64,000 nt of DNA, taken from assembly GCA_037954235.1 (NCBI GenBank), contig JBBMOA010000021.1, forward strand, positions 7,694,501 through 7,758,500, read 5' to 3'. The notes below the pieces were generated by a model that saw only the letters and a program-made list of their open reading frames with translations, did no database searches and was not told the origin of the DNA. Of the stretch, positions 9,812-19,373 are shown one piece after another (the first letter of the stretch is position 1; every line of letters begins with the position of its first letter). Both the position numbers and the translations under genes were made by a program. Origin of the DNA: Aulostomus chinensis (Eukaryota > Chordata > Actinopteri > Syngnathiformes > Aulostomidae).

Positions 9812-12176
9812 TCATGAAATTACCATTGAAAGGAAAGATCTGAGTGGAAAAAACAAACAGAACTTGACAAGCAGGAACATCGAATCAACTCCTGCCACTT
9901 GTCCCCTCCTTGTTAAGTCAGGTGCTGTTGAAATTAACTGTTTCTTTCCTCAGTTGTTTTTTTTTCTTCTTCAGGATTTGCAGCCTGAAGCAGGCAGGAG
10001 AGTCAACAAAGAGTCCCCAAAATCTGCCTCACATCGTAGAACTTGTATACACAGCGAGACAGGGTTTACTTTCACAGCGCTACACTTGGATAAACAGACG
10101 TACTGGTAGACTCCGTTGTAGACCAGCAGCTGTGTGAAAGCCGTGGCTAGGAAGGCGGTAGTGATTCCCAAACCGAAGCCACTTCTGGACCGGTCAAACG
10201 TCCACCACAGACCCAAAGACAAGGCTGCCAGGGTTAGCGAGAGCTGCACATTGTTGTCGAAGTCCAGTTTCTGGGGTTTAGGTGGTTAAGACAAACAGTG
10301 GAGTATGACGCACACATGGGTTTAGCGCTCCCTCATATATTTAGCTGACCCGCGATGACCTACTTGTTGCTACAGTAAAACTGACTCAAACCGTGAACCG
10401 GCTTCCCCGTCAAATGCTTAGCAGGTTTGAAAGGATACAACACTGGCGTGGTTGATGCCCACAAACACAGCGATGCACCGCATGACGCTGGCCCACTCCC
10501 TCTTGAACTTGTGTGGTTCACCCAAGTGGCTGTCCAGGCAGGGATACAGCAGGCCTACAACAGCTGAGGAAGAAGGAACAAATAGACACCCCCCCCAGTT
10601 ACACAAGATAAGCAGAAAACAGCCGTGGAACTGCTGGATCAGCATATTTACAGAGTATGCACTTCCATAATCAGAGACTCATTTATTCACCACTGGAGCA
10701 ATAATCATCTTTAATAAGCAAAAAAGCGAGAAGCACATTATTGCTACTACTTTCAATCCTGCCCACCCTGTCTATGTAAAGCCTCCTTTGGTCTCTTGAA
10801 ATGTGCAATATAAATGTGATTTCTCTTTATTCTTAATGTGAATTCAGGTTAGGTGAAATAACAGTAACAAACTCTACACACGTTTGCAAAAGTAGCATGC
10901 AATTAATTATTGGTGCATCTTCTGTAACTACATTTAATGAACGCATGCACACTAAATTATAAAAATTAAATCCTGACAAGATTCACATACTATGAAAAGC
11001 CTATTTTAACAAATGTCACAAGGCTACTGGCTCCATCTTTTAACCTGACGGGTCATTTTCCAAATTTCATTAACCAAACAAGCAACATTAAACAGCAGCC
11101 ACGACAGAGCATAAATGAAAGCATAAAAATACACTAAAACGTAACTCTAATATAATAACTGCCTAACTAAAAAACAATTCCTTAACTATGCCTCAACACC
11201 ACGCGGACTAAAACTGAAGGAGTAAAAATAGAACGCTACATATCTCGTCCTACTTGTATTTTATGCCTTCCAACACATGATGGATTGTTTTATCCCCACC
11301 CCCTCTCCCTTACTTCCGGGTTCCTGGCCTAAAAGTACCTCCCCCTTCAGCTCACCCGTTATGACACAACCCAATCAGCGCGAAGCTCACCTCGTGTCCG
11401 GCTGTCGCAACCAATCAGATTTGAGGATCTCTCCCATCTGTACTAAATTAGTTTTTTTTCCCTTAAATGACCGCCAGATAAAACCATAAAGACTAGCAAA
11501 GCCTGAGAGAGGAAGTGTTATATAATGACTAACACAAACAAAGACGAGAGGTGATGAACAACACCGTGTTGTTATGGCTAACATGGCGGCTACAAGAGCG
11601 GTGTTTTTTTTCCTCCCTTGAATGGTCAAACTATGCATTCACTACTCGTATGTTATTCAAATTATACGAACGTAATGTTGAGGTTCAAAGACTAAATCTT
11701 AAATCATGTATGAGTCCCTATATTATTCTCTGGAGGTTAACAGCTCCTCCCCTCTCGACATTCCTTTGTCCCAAACTTAGTAGCTAAACCTTCGTCTCAA
11801 AACTGTTTTTAAAACCGTTTCATGCATCATGGTGTGTCCACTTACCGGCACCGGTACCGCAGCACGGTGGGATCCACCAGGCGGATGAAAACAAAGTTGT
11901 CATCACCTCCTCTGGAAACAAGGTAACGTTTCTTTGTATCTGCAGCAAGTTGAGCACCAGGGCTAAGAACGCTCCTACGGTGAAGAGGACGAGACCCCGG
12001 CGGATCAGGTTGACCGTCCGGACGTCGTGCAGGGAACCGTAAGCATTACTGAGCACCGATGTGATGATGGTCATCATTTCTTCAGCTTTAGATGCCAACC
12101 AGTTTGCACCAGAGGACGAATGCTTAGTTTCCGATGCACAGGAGCAGCTCCAGCAGTGGTCTTCTAGTCTGGGCAT
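4563..12176 (-). CDS. insig1: Insulin-induced gene 1 protein, five coding exons
   Basis: The CDS joins 12176-11846, 10563-10439, 10270-10104, 9703-9604 and 4592-4563 on the minus strand: 753 nt, 250 residues plus stop (human INSIG1 has 277). Insig-1 is a six-helix ER membrane protein. It holds SCAP-SREBP in the ER when sterols are high and delivers HMG-CoA reductase to ubiquitin ligases. Visible family marks are the N-terminus MPRLEDHCWSCSC, LQIQRNVTLFP at 78-88, EPHKFKREW at 126-134 with K129/K131 aligning to the human ubiquitinated K156/K158, WWTFDRSRSG at 174-183 with D178 aligning to human D205 (needed for SCAP binding), and the C-terminus EKPHND. The 27-residue offset from human is constant and comes from a shorter N-terminal region. 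The MPRL start and EKPHND end separate it from INSIG2. All introns are GT-AG with frame kept. The gene identity is very secure; only the exon 2 donor is ambiguous by 3 nt. Confidence 0.96.
6379..6399. repeat. Poly-G run (21 nt)
   Basis: An uninterrupted run in insig1 intron 4; on the transcribed strand it is poly-C. Confidence 0.95.
7947..7960. promoter_or_regulatory. RFX X-box-like palindrome in insig1 intron 4
   Basis: GTTGCCATAGCAAC is one base from the perfect RFX palindrome GTTGCCATGGCAAC. It lies in the 5-kb intron before the last insig1 coding exon. A single motif can arise by chance; no flanking evidence was found. Confidence 0.35.
9604..9703 (-). CDS. insig1: insig1 coding exon 4 (residues 208-241)
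   Basis: The 100-nt exon runs from a TTTCAG acceptor to an ATG-GTAAGT donor and encodes YTAPDFLYVRSWLPCIFFSG then GVTVGNIGRQLAM, matching the C-terminal helices of INSIG1. A 42-bp (AC)n tract (GU repeat in the transcript) lies 64-105 nt upstream of the acceptor. The following intron is about 5.0 kb, far longer than the other coding introns. Confidence 0.95.
9767..9808. repeat. (AC)21 microsatellite, GU repeat in insig1 pre-mRNA
   Basis: An uninterrupted 42-bp dinucleotide run in insig1 intron 3, placed 64-105 nt upstream of the exon 4 acceptor at 9703/9704. Confidence 0.97.
10104..10270 (-). CDS. insig1: insig1 coding exon 3 (residues 153-208)
   Basis: The 167-nt exon opens with AAACTGGAC (KLD) after an ACCCCAG acceptor and ends in CA before a GTACGT donor (phase 2). 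It encodes KLDFDNNVQLSLTLAALS, then GLWWTFDRSRSG and TQLLVYNGVYQ, the most conserved membrane core of the Insig family. D178 in FDRSRSG is the counterpart of the human residue needed for SCAP binding. Confidence 0.95.
10439..10563 (-). CDS. insig1: insig1 coding exon 2 (residues 111-152)
   Basis: The acceptor TTCCTCAG is preceded by a long pyrimidine run. The exon opens with CT, completing Ala111, and encodes VVGLLYPCLDSHLGEPHKF then KREWASVMRC and VFVGINHASV. The regulatory lysines K129 and K131 are here. It is 125 nt and ends in phase 0 if the donor is GTATCC at 10438. An equally in-frame donor GTTGTA lies 3 nt earlier and would omit Val152. Human has Ala at this place, so the longer form preserves length. 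Confidence 0.93.
11300..11600 (+). promoter_or_regulatory. Promoter-like motif cluster inside insig1 first coding intron
   Basis: All motifs read on the plus strand, opposite to insig1: ETS-like ACTTCCGGG at 11312-11320, two identical CCAATCAG boxes at 11371-11378 and 11411-11418, and an exact YY1-type AACATGGCGGC at 11580-11590. The YY1 motif contains an ATG followed by a very short open frame. This is the layout of a housekeeping-type promoter. No coding exon was recognised downstream, so function is unknown. Confidence 0.3.
11846..12176 (-). CDS. insig1: insig1 coding exon 1 (residues 1-110 plus 1 nt)
   Basis: The exon starts at the ATG of MPRLEDHC and ends in GCC-G before a good GTAAGT donor (phase 1). 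It encodes the cytosolic N-terminus and the first transmembrane helix (about 61-80, GLVLFTVGAFLALVLNLLQI), then AWWIPPCCGTGA. A CAG acceptor with a pyrimidine tract lies just upstream at 12191-12193, so the exon probably begins at 12190 with 14 nt of 5'UTR. The start context has A at -1 and -2 but C at -3, which is not an ideal Kozak site; the conserved MPRL N-terminus decides the start. Confidence 0.95.
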
Positions 12177-12315
12177 TTGGCACCTTTAAGCTGAAAGAGC
12201 AGAGAAATGTAGTCCAATAAATGTGATAAATCTTTATGATGGCGATACAGCGGAGATATAGACCGTTTCAGATTGATCTCAAACATCACATTCCCCTCCA
12301 ACAGCTGGTCCTTAC

Positions 12316-12400
12316 CTTGATCTCCACCGTCTAGTCGAAAGAGAAAACCTCCACTCAGGGAATGATTGAACTCCTCTCCGTGGTCCCCCTGCTCTTTTTA
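12316..12400 (-). other. insig1: Probable insig1 noncoding first exon
   Basis: On the minus strand an AAG-GTAAGG donor at 12316/12315 is followed 125 nt later by the CTTTCAG acceptor that starts the ATG exon at 12190. This implies a spliced 5'UTR, giving six exons in all. The 5' end is not visible; only a weak TATA-like GTTGTAAAAAG at about 12393-12403 marks a possible core promoter, so the outer boundary is a guess. Confidence 0.5.
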
Positions 12401-12540
12401 CAACGACTGCAGTCACGTTGTTAGTTCAAATCATCATTAACAGCGAGAGAGAGAGAAAAAAAAAACAGGAGCCGCTTCCATTCCACAGCACAGAGGCTCT
12501 CATACCAGACACAAGAGCTTCCCCCCCTGCAGAAGACAAT

Positions 12541-12620
12541 CACAGCTGTGTCGGGTGAGAATCAGCAGCCAATCAGAGCGTGGCGGCTGATATGACGTGA
12601 CGCCACTCCACCGCCCCCTT
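12541..12620 (-). promoter_or_regulatory. insig1: insig1 promoter module: SRE-like, CCAAT, CRE-like, GC box
   Basis: Read on the minus strand this holds GGGGGCGG (12611-12618), TCACGTCA (12593-12600), CTGATTGG (reverse CCAAT, 12569-12576) and CTCACCCGAC (12550-12559). The last differs at one base from the HMG-CoA-synthase/LDLR style sterol element CTCACCCCAC. A sterol element close to an NF-Y CCAAT box is the classical SREBP promoter layout, and INSIG1 is a known SREBP target. Binding is inferred, not shown. Confidence 0.6.
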
Positions 12621-12841
12621 GTTGAGACTGCTGCTGTTGCTGCTGCTGCTGGAGAACAGAGAAGTGAAAGTGAACTAGTTGAGATGGCGTGCAAGATATT
12701 AAGTAACTGCTAGGTCATTAAAGAATCATGTTAGGTACTGCAGGGACACAACGTATGGATAATTAAAGAGGGCACTCTGGAACACTCAAGCCAAATCCGA
12801 TGTAAAAAAAAAACCCAAACAACAACACTTTTTATACACGC

Positions 12842-13480
12842 TTATTGGAATTGCACCAAATTTGAATGGGTCCTTCTTTGGCTCATTCGACACCGCTCCT
12901 GCAAGTTTTGGGAAAATCGGCTGGTTAGTTTAAGAGTAATAGAGGGACAAATATAAGCCACGTTCGTTAATAAAACAGATTTGATATATTTTATTGATTT
13001 TCTACGACTGTTTTTCAGGTTTGTTTTTTTTAAGGATGTTACATAGATTCTCTCCAAAATGTAATGGAATCTTCCTTATCCCATACTACTTGCCCCCTAG
13101 CAATTTTTGTAAATATTGGCGTATTAGTTTGGCTGTGATCCGACTGATAAAAGGTCGATCACAGAGCCAGAGCTCTGCCGAGTTCAATTTAAAACATACA
13201 GGTTTTTTTTTAGCAATGCTTCTCCAATATTGAACGGGTTCTTCCTTGGCCCGTGCTACACCCCTCTGGCAATTGTAGTTCTAGCTTAAATGTGCGATCG
13301 CAGAACCGGATCCCCACCAAACTCAGTGTCAAAATGTATGTATTTTTCATTATGTTTACCAGATGTCCCTCATAATTTAATGGTACTTTTGTTGCCCAGC
13401 CCACTGGTAAGCTTAGAGAAAATCGGCCCGGTCGTTCTTGTGCTATCCTGCTGACGGTCCGACACACCGAAAGTGAAAAT
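12842..13480. repeat. Cluster of four diverged copies of a dispersed repeat
   Basis: Four same-orientation units recur at about 12862, 13061, 13230 and 13378. Each contains a form of AATGGGTCCTTCTTTGGC, then CTACACCCCTC-GCAA, then AATCGGC and a TAATCCTGCTGA-like motif. Units are about 145-210 bp and highly diverged. The consensus resembles a widespread fish repeat tail, but I cannot name its family. Confidence 0.6.
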
Positions 13481-15284
13481 ATAATAAAAGCAAATACATG
13501 GATGTTGTAAAGAGAACATCATACATGGCCTAACCAGTCATGATGAACATGGTTCCATGATGGAAAACTATGAGGCTAAAGCTACATATATCTTCAAGAA
13601 ATCTATATTTACCAGTTTAAAAGCAGAGCATGGAATAGTCAAACTATCTTGTCCAGTCTTCCAATTCCTCCACCATCCAACTCCAACGTCCTGCACATGC
13701 ACCTTTATATAGCCGGCTCTTGAGAAATGAGGTTAGTGTGGCACAACGTTGCGTTTTTTTTTTTCTTCCTTTTTTCCTGTTTACAGCTGGTGAAGTCGTT
13801 GAACTTTAGGTCAGTTTAGAGGAGGAGTGCCTGCAGGAGGAGTGCGCAGACAGTGTACGCATCACAACAACATGGAATCATGTTTTGCAAGATTCTGTGT
13901 GACCCAGCATGGAAGTGTGATAACAAACCTCCGACTGGAAAAAACATACATCCGTGTTTTTCTTTTCTCCCCGCTGGAGGACGTAGGCGGTGGTCATCGT
14001 ACCTCATTTAACCAAACCTTATTTGCCATATTTAGATTGACGATCGGTGCAAAGTTTTTTACGAGATGCAAGAGCTTAATTTGTACCACACTGAGGAAGA
14101 TTTACTTCATTTCAGCTTCTGGCACTTTGTAGAAAGTAATACCATGCATGAATCATCTTTTTTCATGCAAATTGACTTGCAAAATTGAGTGATGCTTCAT
14201 AACCCACAGCAAATTTGGTAAACAAAAACAGAACATATCAATCAGATAGTATTGCTTTTCAATGAAATGTAATTAAAATCCTTTTTTTGGCATAATTATC
14301 TTTGCCTCAGGGTATTATAGTCATTGTTTTTTCCCCCCTATTTTGGCAATTAACCGGTTTTAGAATGATGAACTAAACGTGAGCTCTGTACTAATTTCTG
14401 GTAGTTGTCACAGCGGCGTTGAGCTTCAAAGCTTTAACCCGACTGCTTAATTTATGATTTCTTTGTTCGGGCTGATTCGATTCGGTGGAAAACAATGTTC
14501 CGAAACTGGGTTATTAAAAAAACTAAAGTTAAAGATAAAAGAACAATGTCTATATTTATGAAAACAGACAAACAGAAACACTTTCAGTACTCAACTGTTT
14601 GTGTTTTTGCCAAGTTTTTTTTTTTGCTGGACTCAGGGGACGTCAGTCTGGTTGGAAGGTTTGCTTAAACATCCTAGCAGCTATCAAACTAATTGTCATG
14701 AGATTCTGCGCAGACATTTACTAACCTGGACCAACGCATCATATTGACTTTGGGGAGACTTTCACTTTTTCCTATCAGCACAAAAGGCCCAATTTCTAGT
14801 TTTAAATAATGTTGTTGATCACCTTTCCTTTCTTGTATGGCCACCATCGGGCTGATATGTGTGCTTTTGACTAAAATGTCTCCTTAAGATGCCTTTTGAA
14901 ATTTGCAGAAGTGATGTCACGTTTACGAACAATCCGATTCTACTTTGCGGTTCTAATCCAAATCCCTCACACAAACAGGGAACGGAGGAGTACGAGAACA
15001 GAGGCTCTGGAGAGCACGGACTTGGTTCAGTTATGGAGGCTCTTTTGTTTGAAAGGCTACTCGTGTTGATCAAATTCAAAAGAAGCTGCATGCTGATGAG
15101 AAGTTGTGGTGCAGGTAGAAGCCCAGCTCTTTGGGACTGGCAATTTAACGCTTTATTCTGCTGCAGAAATAAAGAACCATGAGGCAAACAGCTCTACGAG
15201 ATCCAGGGTCATAATGTACAGAGCTCTCTCGAGGGAATCCTCACACCAAATCAAATGTAAGAAAAATCTAGTTTTTCTAGACGT

Positions 15285-15415
15285 TGAGTGGCTCTGCATC
15301 CAATATTAATGGGTTTGTCTTTGACCTATACTACACCCCTCTAGCAAGATTTGTGAATATTGGCCTGTTCGTTTTAGCATAATCCTACTGATTAAAAGGC
15401 CTTTGGACAGCCAGA
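15285..15415. repeat. Further copy of the same dispersed repeat
   Basis: It shares AATGGGTTTGTCTTTGAC, CTACACCCCTCTAGCAAG and ATAATCCTACTGAT with the 12842-13480 units, in the same orientation. Confidence 0.55.
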
Positions 15416-16724
15416 GCTAAAAAAAACAAACAAAAATAACCCGACTGGACTGATTTTCATTTAACTTGGTGAAGTAACATGGTTGCTCAGTTTCAGTTTC
15501 GGGGCAGATGCTTTTGACGTAGCAAATCAGCTTTTTCTTTGTGTTTTCCCCACACTAGGTGGCGGAGGTGACCGACCAATCGGTGTTGGGTTGTCTTACC
15601 AGATAACTCCAAAAGTTAAGATCCTATCACTGTGGTGGAGTTGTGCGCACTCTTGTTTTTGTTTTTTTTTAATAGGTTCCATTTCCACTGGCTGTGATAT
15701 TACAGTATTTTTAGTAGTACTGACTGAGAAAGCATATTTAACTCAAAGCACCGCTGTATCACGTCTCACAGCGGCAACCTCTGAGCCCTGTTGTACCTGT
15801 AAGTAATGGCAAATGTATGAGGAGAAGCCACTTTAGTCTGTTGACTTCCATACTGTGTTACCAACCATGTCATCACTCAATTTAAAAGATAAACCAGCTT
15901 CTATTTTTTTTTTTTTTAGTCCCGCTGGAGCAGTTTCTGAACAAGACTTTGAATGTTAGTATTATGGATACAGAGCCTTTGCTGTTTACAGACAGAATGT
16001 TTAAATTGTCTGGGTTTAAATTTCTTCCGGTCAAACAGAATGGCGGTGATAACCGAACGCTTAAATATAAATGTCACAGCTGGAACCTCTTCACTGAAGC
16101 GCTTTCACTATTTTGTACCAAATAAGTCAAGCATGAAAGTATATTGAAGGTTGAAAAGTTTGCGGCTCTTCTCATTTCATCTCTGAGTTCTTTGAGTTGT
16201 GTTGGTTTGTGCAGAAGACCTGAACACATACAGCGTGTCTTACAGGATAAGGAGACTGCCAGAGAAGAAGAGAGCCATTTCTTACTCATTTATAGCTTTT
16301 GTAAAGGAGTCTTAGATGTAAAGGCATACATCCTCACTTATGACCCATTTACAAACACACTGTTATGGTCCTGAACCAACATTCAGAGACATATCAACTT
16401 TGCTCTAATCCATAAATAATCAGTCATATTCCCTCTATCCTAAATTCAAAGGACCATGTGGTTAACACTGATAAATCATCCGCTTCACTAAGGAGGTCAA
16501 AAAAAAAGAGAAAGATGCACCTATGGAGAGTTCCCGAACTACTACACTATCGCAGTAATCCAAATTCTTTTCTGCCTTAGGACACAAAAAAAAGAAAAAA
16601 CAGGGAGTATCTTGAAGGCTTGTGTGTGGGAAAAGGTGTGTGTATGTTCCCCAAATGAATAAGTTTCTCTCTATGTAATTCTTGGCAATCCGGGTGCCTG
16701 AGGAGAAAAGCCTACAGCAGTGAG

Positions 16725-16728
<4 letters not shown>

Positions 16729-16801
<73 letters not shown>
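16729..16801. repeat. (TG)36 microsatellite
   Basis: An uninterrupted 73-bp TG run, the longest perfect dinucleotide tract in the window. Confidence 0.98.
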
Positions 16802-16805
<4 letters not shown>

Positions 16806-16854
16806 CTCTGCTTTTGCTCAGATTGCAAGGTGACCCGAGATGACACAGGAAAAT

Positions 16855-17275
16855 AAAACAAAATCAAAGGGAAAAATTAAGATGTTGTCAGATTTCAGAT
16901 TGCAGTCAGTGCTTCCACTGTCATATGCATCAATTTGGAGGTCGGAATCACAAGCTAATGCGGCGCTATAATAGCCATGAAAATGATTCGGCATATAGCA
17001 AATAGCTCCTAGCAACCGGCGGTGCTGGCACTGGCGTCGAGGAGGTCTCAGTCATATAAAGCAGGATGCTACAACACAAATGAATAGCAGATCAAGCGTG
17101 TCATAGATTATGCTATTACACTGGGAGGGATTGAATTATCGCTAAAGGAAAAGCCTACTGGAGCAGCTGGTAAATTGATCTGTCAAACTCCAGCTTGACA
17201 AGTTTTACCTCCATCCTGTGTGAAATTATGAAGGGATGCATCTTAATCCATGAGCTTCAACGGTTGATTAAATGA
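16855..17275. promoter_or_regulatory. Candidate conserved noncoding element
   Basis: About 400 bp of balanced, repeat-free, non-coding sequence follows the long TG run. It is dense in homeodomain/POU-like words (ATATGCAT, TGATTAAAT, AATTATCG) and contains a half X-box (CCTAGCAACC). The texture is that of a developmental enhancer. This is a subjective call; alignment to other fish would decide. Confidence 0.25.
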
Positions 17276-18189
17276 AAACAGCTTCATTTCTGCTAATTCA
17301 GGTGCCTTATCTCTCTTGTTTTCATTCTACTAAGTTACTGTATATTTACAGTTATTTTCTTATAAATGCAATAATCCACAGTTCTGGCATCCACCCCTTT
17401 TATTTATTTATTATTAATTCACAGTTTGCACAGAAGTCTCAAACTTATACCCCTTTTTCATCCAATACCTCTGCTTCAGTGCATTCTGGGTACCCTGGAT
17501 ACACTTTCTGTCTTTCACTGCACCATGAAAGATGAAAAGGGATTCTGGGGCATAGAGCAGCTTAACAAAGGGTGCCATAAAGGCCCTAACTCTACAGCCC
17601 GAGGGTGTGGCACCAGGATGCAATCTCCCAGCCCCTTTGTTCTTTAGCGCTCAGCGCCAAAATCGTTTCAGAGCAGCTCACGCTTTTTCTTCATATCCAG
17701 ATCCTACCCCCTTTCTTGTACAGCACATGCTTATTTTCTGAGTGTATTATGTCTTAACATAAAGAATATGTTGGATAGTAAGGTACGATAAACAGAGTCA
17801 GAGTTAGGAGACAAACTTTGAAATTCTCTGTATAAAATTAATTCAGCTGCATTCAATGTGGTTGTTTAAAAGGTTTTTTGTTTTTTTTTAAATTTAGAGG
17901 ATTAGTAGAATGTCATTGCTCATATCTAAAGGCTAAACATGTTGCAGGAGCCAGCAGCTGGTTATCTTATCATAAGCACAGGGAAACGGCATGCCTCGCT
18001 TTCACTCTTCTTTTTTGTACAAATTAAGTTTATTACTGAGTTTGACATGTCACAGAGCAGGCTTGGAATTGCTATCCTGTTGCTTATTCATGGTGCTGGA
18101 TTAAGTACTTAATTTCGGAAGGAATATTACCACAATATCAATTTGGTCGAACCTTTTTTCAGTAATGAACCCAACACAGTTTATCTGAG

Positions 18190-18400
18190 TTTAACTGTTA
18201 GAAAGTTTTGAAAGAGCCAGTTTTTGACCTCTGTGAGACAGGATTGTATTTTGACCTGTAAACTAGAAAAAATAAAACAAATTTGGGAGTCCTCTGCATA
18301 GAAATGTAGACTATGAGAACTTTTGATCCAGAGGTAACAGAATGGAGAATAACATAGGGCCGAGGACTGAGCCCTGAGGCATTCCACAGTGTGAACGGGA
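18190..18400 (-). pseudogene. LINE reverse-transcriptase relic (L2/Maui-like)
   Basis: Reverse-complemented, 18330-18394 encodes HCGMPQGSVLGPMLFSILLP, the non-LTR reverse-transcriptase block usually written GVPQGSVLGP-LF. Downstream, in another frame, YAEDSQICFIF echoes the catalytic YADDTQ block; one Asp is Glu. Frame changes and a loss of both ends show it is dead. Confidence 0.75.
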
Positions 18401-19342
18401 GCAGGATTTTTTGTTGTTGTTGTAGAATTTCTTTTTTGAAAGATGGAATAAAACTCAACCCAGTGGTCAGCTGGATTAAAAATTGAAGTCGTAAAAGATC
18501 TCAGAGCAGTAATCTTTGGCTATTGTCAGCTTATTGACAGAAATTATACTTATAATTCAGTATATGGGGGGTGGGGGTGAAAGAGTCCATATTGGTTCAA
18601 GATTATATTGGTTGATTTGCCTTGAAGAAAAACAATTTTGTCTCAATTTTAGTGGTATATTCAAGATAAACTACAGCTCGATTAACGCCCACATCTGTGG
18701 TGTGACAGGAGGAAGCAGATCTTATTTCTGTCAAGAAATACCAAGCAACTCCTTCAGGTTAACATATTGCCTTCACTGTGGGTCTCTTATGATAAACTTC
18801 CTCTGCATTTATCAGTGTTTAACTTTTTGCTGTAAAGCCTGTTGCTGCTATTGACCTTTTAATATTTCACTTAAAGGGAAAACACTTTGTTATCTCATTT
18901 TCAAGGAAATTGCACCAAGCTGATAAGTTCTGTCTGCAGTGAGGATGGCTTTTTATTACTTTACGCTTGTTGTGCGGTCTGGTAAACAGATAATACATTC
19001 TGAGTCAACATCACTTCAAACTCTCTTGAGAAATGCAACTCCCTAAGACCGCAACAACAATAACAACTACAACAACTGCAAGATAGGCCCAAATCAGTAT
19101 TCTTTGTTTGGTTGCAGGGCTACAGTATTGAACTGCACCAGACTGTAGTGCAGGTGTTTGTGATATAATGCCCCCACCTCCACAAAAGCTCTATTCAAAG
19201 TCAGCTGCACTGGAAGTGCCCATGAACAGCACATGTCCAGCAGCCAATGAGCATCCTGGATGATCACCGGCTGTCTGCTCAGGTTTCAATCTCAACCAAT
19301 CACAGCTCTCTCAGTAGGTACTTCCTCTGTGTGTGTGCGTGC

Positions 19343-19373
<31 letters not shown>

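Larger units (their letters stand above)
12660..18180. other. Intergenic DNA upstream of insig1
   Basis: Apart from the repeat copies and the 73-bp TG run listed separately, no exon or RNA gene was recognised. Open frames are short, AT-rich and without domain resemblance. Confidence 0.6.

Noticed and set aside
11580..11610. Start exon beginning ATGGCGGCTACAAGAGCG
   Set aside because: The frame closes after about ten codons and the following GTGTTT is a poor donor; kept only as part of a promoter-like finding.
12842..13480. CRISPR-like or satellite array
   Set aside because: Units are diverged and uneven, with no constant spacers; a decayed dispersed repeat cluster fits better.
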